Shown: positions 20,232-22,129 of the stretch, piece by piece | Layout: every line of letters starts with the position of its first letter | Position numbering within the stretch: position 1 is the stretch's first letter | Assembly: GCA_043805355.1 (NCBI GenBank) | Contig: JAZDIB010000003.1 | Span: forward strand, 1-22,129 | Source: JAHJRN01 sp043805355 | GTDB lineage: Bacteria; Patescibacteriota; Patescibacteriia; 2-12-FULL-60-25 | DNA: 22,129 nt | Direction of reading: 5' to 3' | Notes under the pieces: model-generated | Told to the model about the DNA's origin: nothing | What the model saw: the letters and a program-made list of their open reading frames with translations, nothing else | Database searches by the model: none | Made by a program: the position numbers and the translations under genes

Positions 20232-21371
20232 TTACCAGCACGCGGAGACCTTCCCTGTGTCCGTCGTCCAGAGGATACGTTGAGGAGTCCCAGGGAAGAT
20301 GGGGATGCCATGCGATGTGAGGAATTCGCGGGATTCATCGAGGTCGAAAGCCGAGAGGATGGGGCCGGAGCAGCTTTTGGGCGTCGGAATATCCTCAAGA
20401 GAGCCGTCGGACGGTCCGATGTGGACGACTGCATCCGTAAACACAGCCTCAATACCCTCGTCGCTTCGGACGGAGGTTGCCGTTTCGAAGCCTGTCGCGT
20501 CGATTGTCAACTCATTGACAGGAGTCCCGTCAGCGAGAGTAGTGGGAAGAAGTGATGAGATACCAAGACTTCCGGCGATTTCCGCTTTCGTTCGGCCCGA
20601 AAGGTCGTCATGAAACGCTAGGAGGACGGTGAGCCGACCTTCGGGGTCAATCGACCAGGAGGCGGATTTCGGCCGTTCGGTGAGCTGGAGGCCCAGCCCA
20701 CGTGAGCGGAACGAGGATTCGACAATCGTCCAAGCTCCTGGAAACGTATCGAGATCGAGCACATTTCGTCCGACATCCTCCGTCGTCCCGGAAATGGGGG
20801 CCTTCACGTCCGTTTTCCAAGTCGAGAGCGTCAGACTCCCGCCGATACTCATGTCGTCCGGGGCGTCGCTCAGGTCTTGGAACGCTCGTTTGGGCCAGAT
20901 GCGGAGCCAGGATGGGGCAAAGAGGTTCCGAACGGACCCCGCGAGACTGCGAAGGGATGTGCGCGACGAGGTTGCGTCGTCATCAAGCAGACGGAAGGCC
21001 CAACTCGTCACGCCGCCGGACCCTGTGCATCGGGGGACGATGGCATATGGCTGGACGGTGCCGTCCGTGTCGCGACGGTAGCCGACGAGCACCGGGAACG
21101 GCTTCGCGGTCGTCCGGGCCTCGACCCATGCCACTGGCGCCTCGGCAGGAAGCGGGGCATCCGTCTTCAGGAACATGACAGAGATAGCGGTGTCGGGCAG
21201 TGGGATGACGTCGGAAAACGTGACGACCGCGAACAGCACGACGCCCGAGACCGCAATCATCCCCGCCGCAAGGGCGAGGATGATGGGGAGGCGCATCCGG
21301 CGCGGCGATTCGCCGTATGCCAAGATAGCACTGCCCTTCGGCGTCGAGTCGTGGATGAGCGGCTCGGCCAT
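20232..21371 (-). CDS. Membrane-anchored protein downstream of pnp, unknown
   Basis: I do not recognise this 379-residue protein. A cytosolic N-terminus of ~26 residues is followed by one membrane helix (about 27-52, LPIILALAAGMIAVSGVVLF). The ~325-residue extracellular part alternates strands and turns (APVAWVEARTTAKPFPVLVG, SIGGSLTLSTWKTDV, EGRLTVLLAFHD, TDAVVHIGPSDG). It may be two repeats of one fold, but I cannot show this. It has three Cys (PRCTGSG, PKSCSG and the near-terminal ACW). The ATG at 21371 lies 11 nt after the pnp stop with a weak AAAAAGA before it, so it is probably co-transcribed with pnp. Read-through into the RNA locus downstream is possible, as no minus-strand U-rich terminator is seen. 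Confidence 0.78.
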   Translation of the reverse strand: MAEPLIHDSTPKGSAILAYGESPRRMRLPIILALAAGMIAVSGVVLFAVVTFSDVIPLPDTAISVMFLKTDAPLPAEAPVAWVEARTTAKPFPVLVGYRRDTDGTVQPYAIVPRCTGSGGVTSWAFRLLDDDATSSRTSLRSLAGSVRNLFAPSWLRIWPKRAFQDLSDAPDDMSIGGSLTLSTWKTDVKAPISGTTEDVGRNVLDLDTFPGAWTIVESSFRSRGLGLQLTERPKSASWSIDPEGRLTVLLAFHDDLSGRTKAEIAGSLGISSLLPTTLADGTPVNELTIDATGFETATSVRSDEGIEAVFTDAVVHIGPSDGSLEDIPTPKSCSGPILSAFDLDESREFLTSHGIPIFPGTPQRILWTTDTGKVSACW

Positions 21372-21382
21372 TCTTTTTGTCG

Positions 21383-22129
21383 TTAGAACCGTCGGCCGCC
21401 TCCGCCCATGGGCTTTCGGTCGCGCAGCGGGCGTTCATCGCGATCGGACGGCTGGTAGTTCGGGTCCGCGCGCTTGATCGAGAGGTTCATACGTCCCATG
21501 GAGTCGATTTCGTAGACCTTCACGGTCACGATGTCGCCCACCTTCACGACGTCCGTCACCTTCTCGACGCGCTGGGGAGCGAGCTCGGAGATGTGGACCA
21601 GGCCTTCCTGCTTCGGGAGGATCTCGACGAACGCGCCGAAGTCCATGAGCCGCGTGACAGGGCCGGTGAAGATCTCGCCGACCGCGACTTCGCGCGTGAG
21701 GTTGGTGACCCATTCCTTCGCCTTCTTCATGCCTTCCGGATTCAGCGACGTGATCATGACCAGGCCGTCGTCCTCGATGTCGATTTCGACGCCGCAGGTC
21801 GCGATGATCTCGTTGATGATCTTGCCGCCGGGACCGATGACGTCGCGGATGCGGTCCGGGTTGATGCGGAGCGTCTCGATGCGTGGCGCCCACTTGGAGA
21901 GTTCAGCGCGCGGTGCCGGGATTTCGGCTTCGATGACGTCGAGGATCTTGAGGCGCGCGGCGCGTGCCTTCACGAGCGTCTCGCGCACGACTGTCATCGG
22001 GATGCCGGTGAGCTTGCAGTCCATCTGGACGGCCGTGACGCCCGCGCGGGTGCCGGCGACCTTGAAGTCCATGCCGCCGTCTCCATCCTCGAGGGCCTGC
22101 AGGTCCGTGATGACGCGGTAGCGTCCGGT
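21383..22129 (-). CDS. pnp: Polyribonucleotide nucleotidyltransferase, C-terminal part
   Basis: The window holds the last 248 residues of PNPase, a phosphorolytic 3'-5' exoribonuclease of RNA turnover. The end of the second RNase PH core is visible (TGRYRVITDLQALEDGDG, then MDFKVAGTRAGVTAVQMD). The catalytic region reads EDGDGGMDF where most relatives have EDxxGDMDF; both outer Asp are kept and the middle one is Gly. A KH domain follows (IRDVIGPGGKIINEIIATCG), then an S1 domain (GEIFTGPVTRLMDFGAFVEI, EGLVHISELAPQRVEKV) and a short Gly/Arg tail (GGGGRRF). The frame is open to the window edge with no start in view. The 379-aa gene follows 11 nt later. Confidence 0.96.
   Translation of the reverse strand, partial: TGRYRVITDLQALEDGDGGMDFKVAGTRAGVTAVQMDCKLTGIPMTVVRETLVKARAARLKILDVIEAEIPAPRAELSKWAPRIETLRINPDRIRDVIGPGGKIINEIIATCGVEIDIEDDGLVMITSLNPEGMKKAKEWVTNLTREVAVGEIFTGPVTRLMDFGAFVEILPKQEGLVHISELAPQRVEKVTDVVKVGDIVTVKVYEIDSMGRMNLSIKRADPNYQPSDRDERPLRDRKPMGGGGRRF

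Noticed and set aside
19583..20283. Three short plus-strand frames in the intergenic region near 20 kb
   Set aside because: They have no Shine-Dalgarno sites and no composition typical of the neighbours, and they cross hairpins and the terminator. The region fits an RNA locus better.
1..22129. UGA recoded as glycine
   Set aside because: TGA ends rnpA, the DUF167 gene and the DksA-like gene at expected lengths, and conserved Gly positions use GGN.
1..22129. CRISPR array, prophage, toxin-antitoxin or other defence system
   Set aside because: No spaced direct repeats, cas, integrase, phage or toxin-like genes were seen; the content is housekeeping and wall genes.

Overview
The window reads as one chromosomal piece of a GC-rich bacterium with a compact, housekeeping-dominated gene set. 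The likely source is the Candidate Phyla Radiation (Patescibacteria). This placement is inferred from small operons, a short 3D-domain protein carrying the 'AANFL..GTRFRIP' variant that I associate with this group, several proteins without recognisable relatives, and the company of ComM and PNPase genes. It is not proven by any marker here. UGA works as a normal stop (rnpA, the DUF167 gene and the DksA-like gene end in TGA at their expected lengths), so the UGA=Gly code of Gracilibacteria/Absconditabacteria does not apply.

Layout, left to right. 1-1637 (-): 5' part of DNA polymerase I, running off the window. 1688-2377 (-): glycerophosphodiester phosphodiesterase. 2468-2542 (-): tRNA-Cys followed by a long perfect hairpin terminator. 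2645-3235 (-) and 3384-6263 (+): divergent cell-wall genes, a secreted 3D-domain protein and a class A penicillin-binding protein with C-terminal Ig-like domains. 6320-9066 (-): dnaN and dnaA, convergent with the PBP. 9210-10047 (+): rpmH, rnpA, yidD, the classic origin neighbourhood. 10109-10546 (+): an unrecognised protein. 10561-12951 (-): operon tig, inositol-phosphatase family, DUF167. 13080-13526 (-): small two-helix membrane protein. 13596-13707: palindromic repeat of the 'GTCATTGCGAG' type. 13748-15229 (-): LysM/M23 peptidase. 15294-16805 (-): comM. 16851-17747 (-): cysteine-rich lipoprotein. 17931-18710 (+): two-helix membrane protein with a charged tail. 18762-19606 (-): lspA overlapping a DksA/TraR-type zinc-finger gene. 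19607-20231: a 625-bp stretch without a protein gene that appears to hold a structured RNA of about 450 nt and DnaA boxes. 20232-21371 (-): unrecognised membrane-anchored protein. 21383-22129 (-): 3' part of pnp.

How it fits together. The replication cluster (dnaA, dnaN, rpmH, rnpA, yidD) marks the probable chromosome origin. The dnaA-dnaN interval holds three exact TCCACA cores, a short GC block and a 40-bp C-free strand ending in xAG triplets. This matches the layout of the Bacillus-type basal unwinding element (DnaA box, GC block, DnaA-trios). The dnaA promoter overlaps a DnaA-box-like site, which suggests autoregulation. The cell-wall genes (3D protein, PBP, LysM/M23 peptidase) may share control, because a 16-bp inverted-repeat motif (TGGCT-N6-AGCCA) occurs upstream of both loci. 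LspA can process the lipoprotein encoded nearby. Several genes (dnaA, tig, the DksA-like gene, probably polA) have a -10 box ending 6-10 nt before the ATG, which points to leaderless or near-leaderless mRNAs. Others use clear Shine-Dalgarno sites.

The points most worth following up are the candidate oriC unwinding element, the orphan RNA locus with consensus DnaA boxes near 20.2 kb, the shared cell-wall operator motif, and the unusual Cys in the DNA-recognition signature of DnaA.
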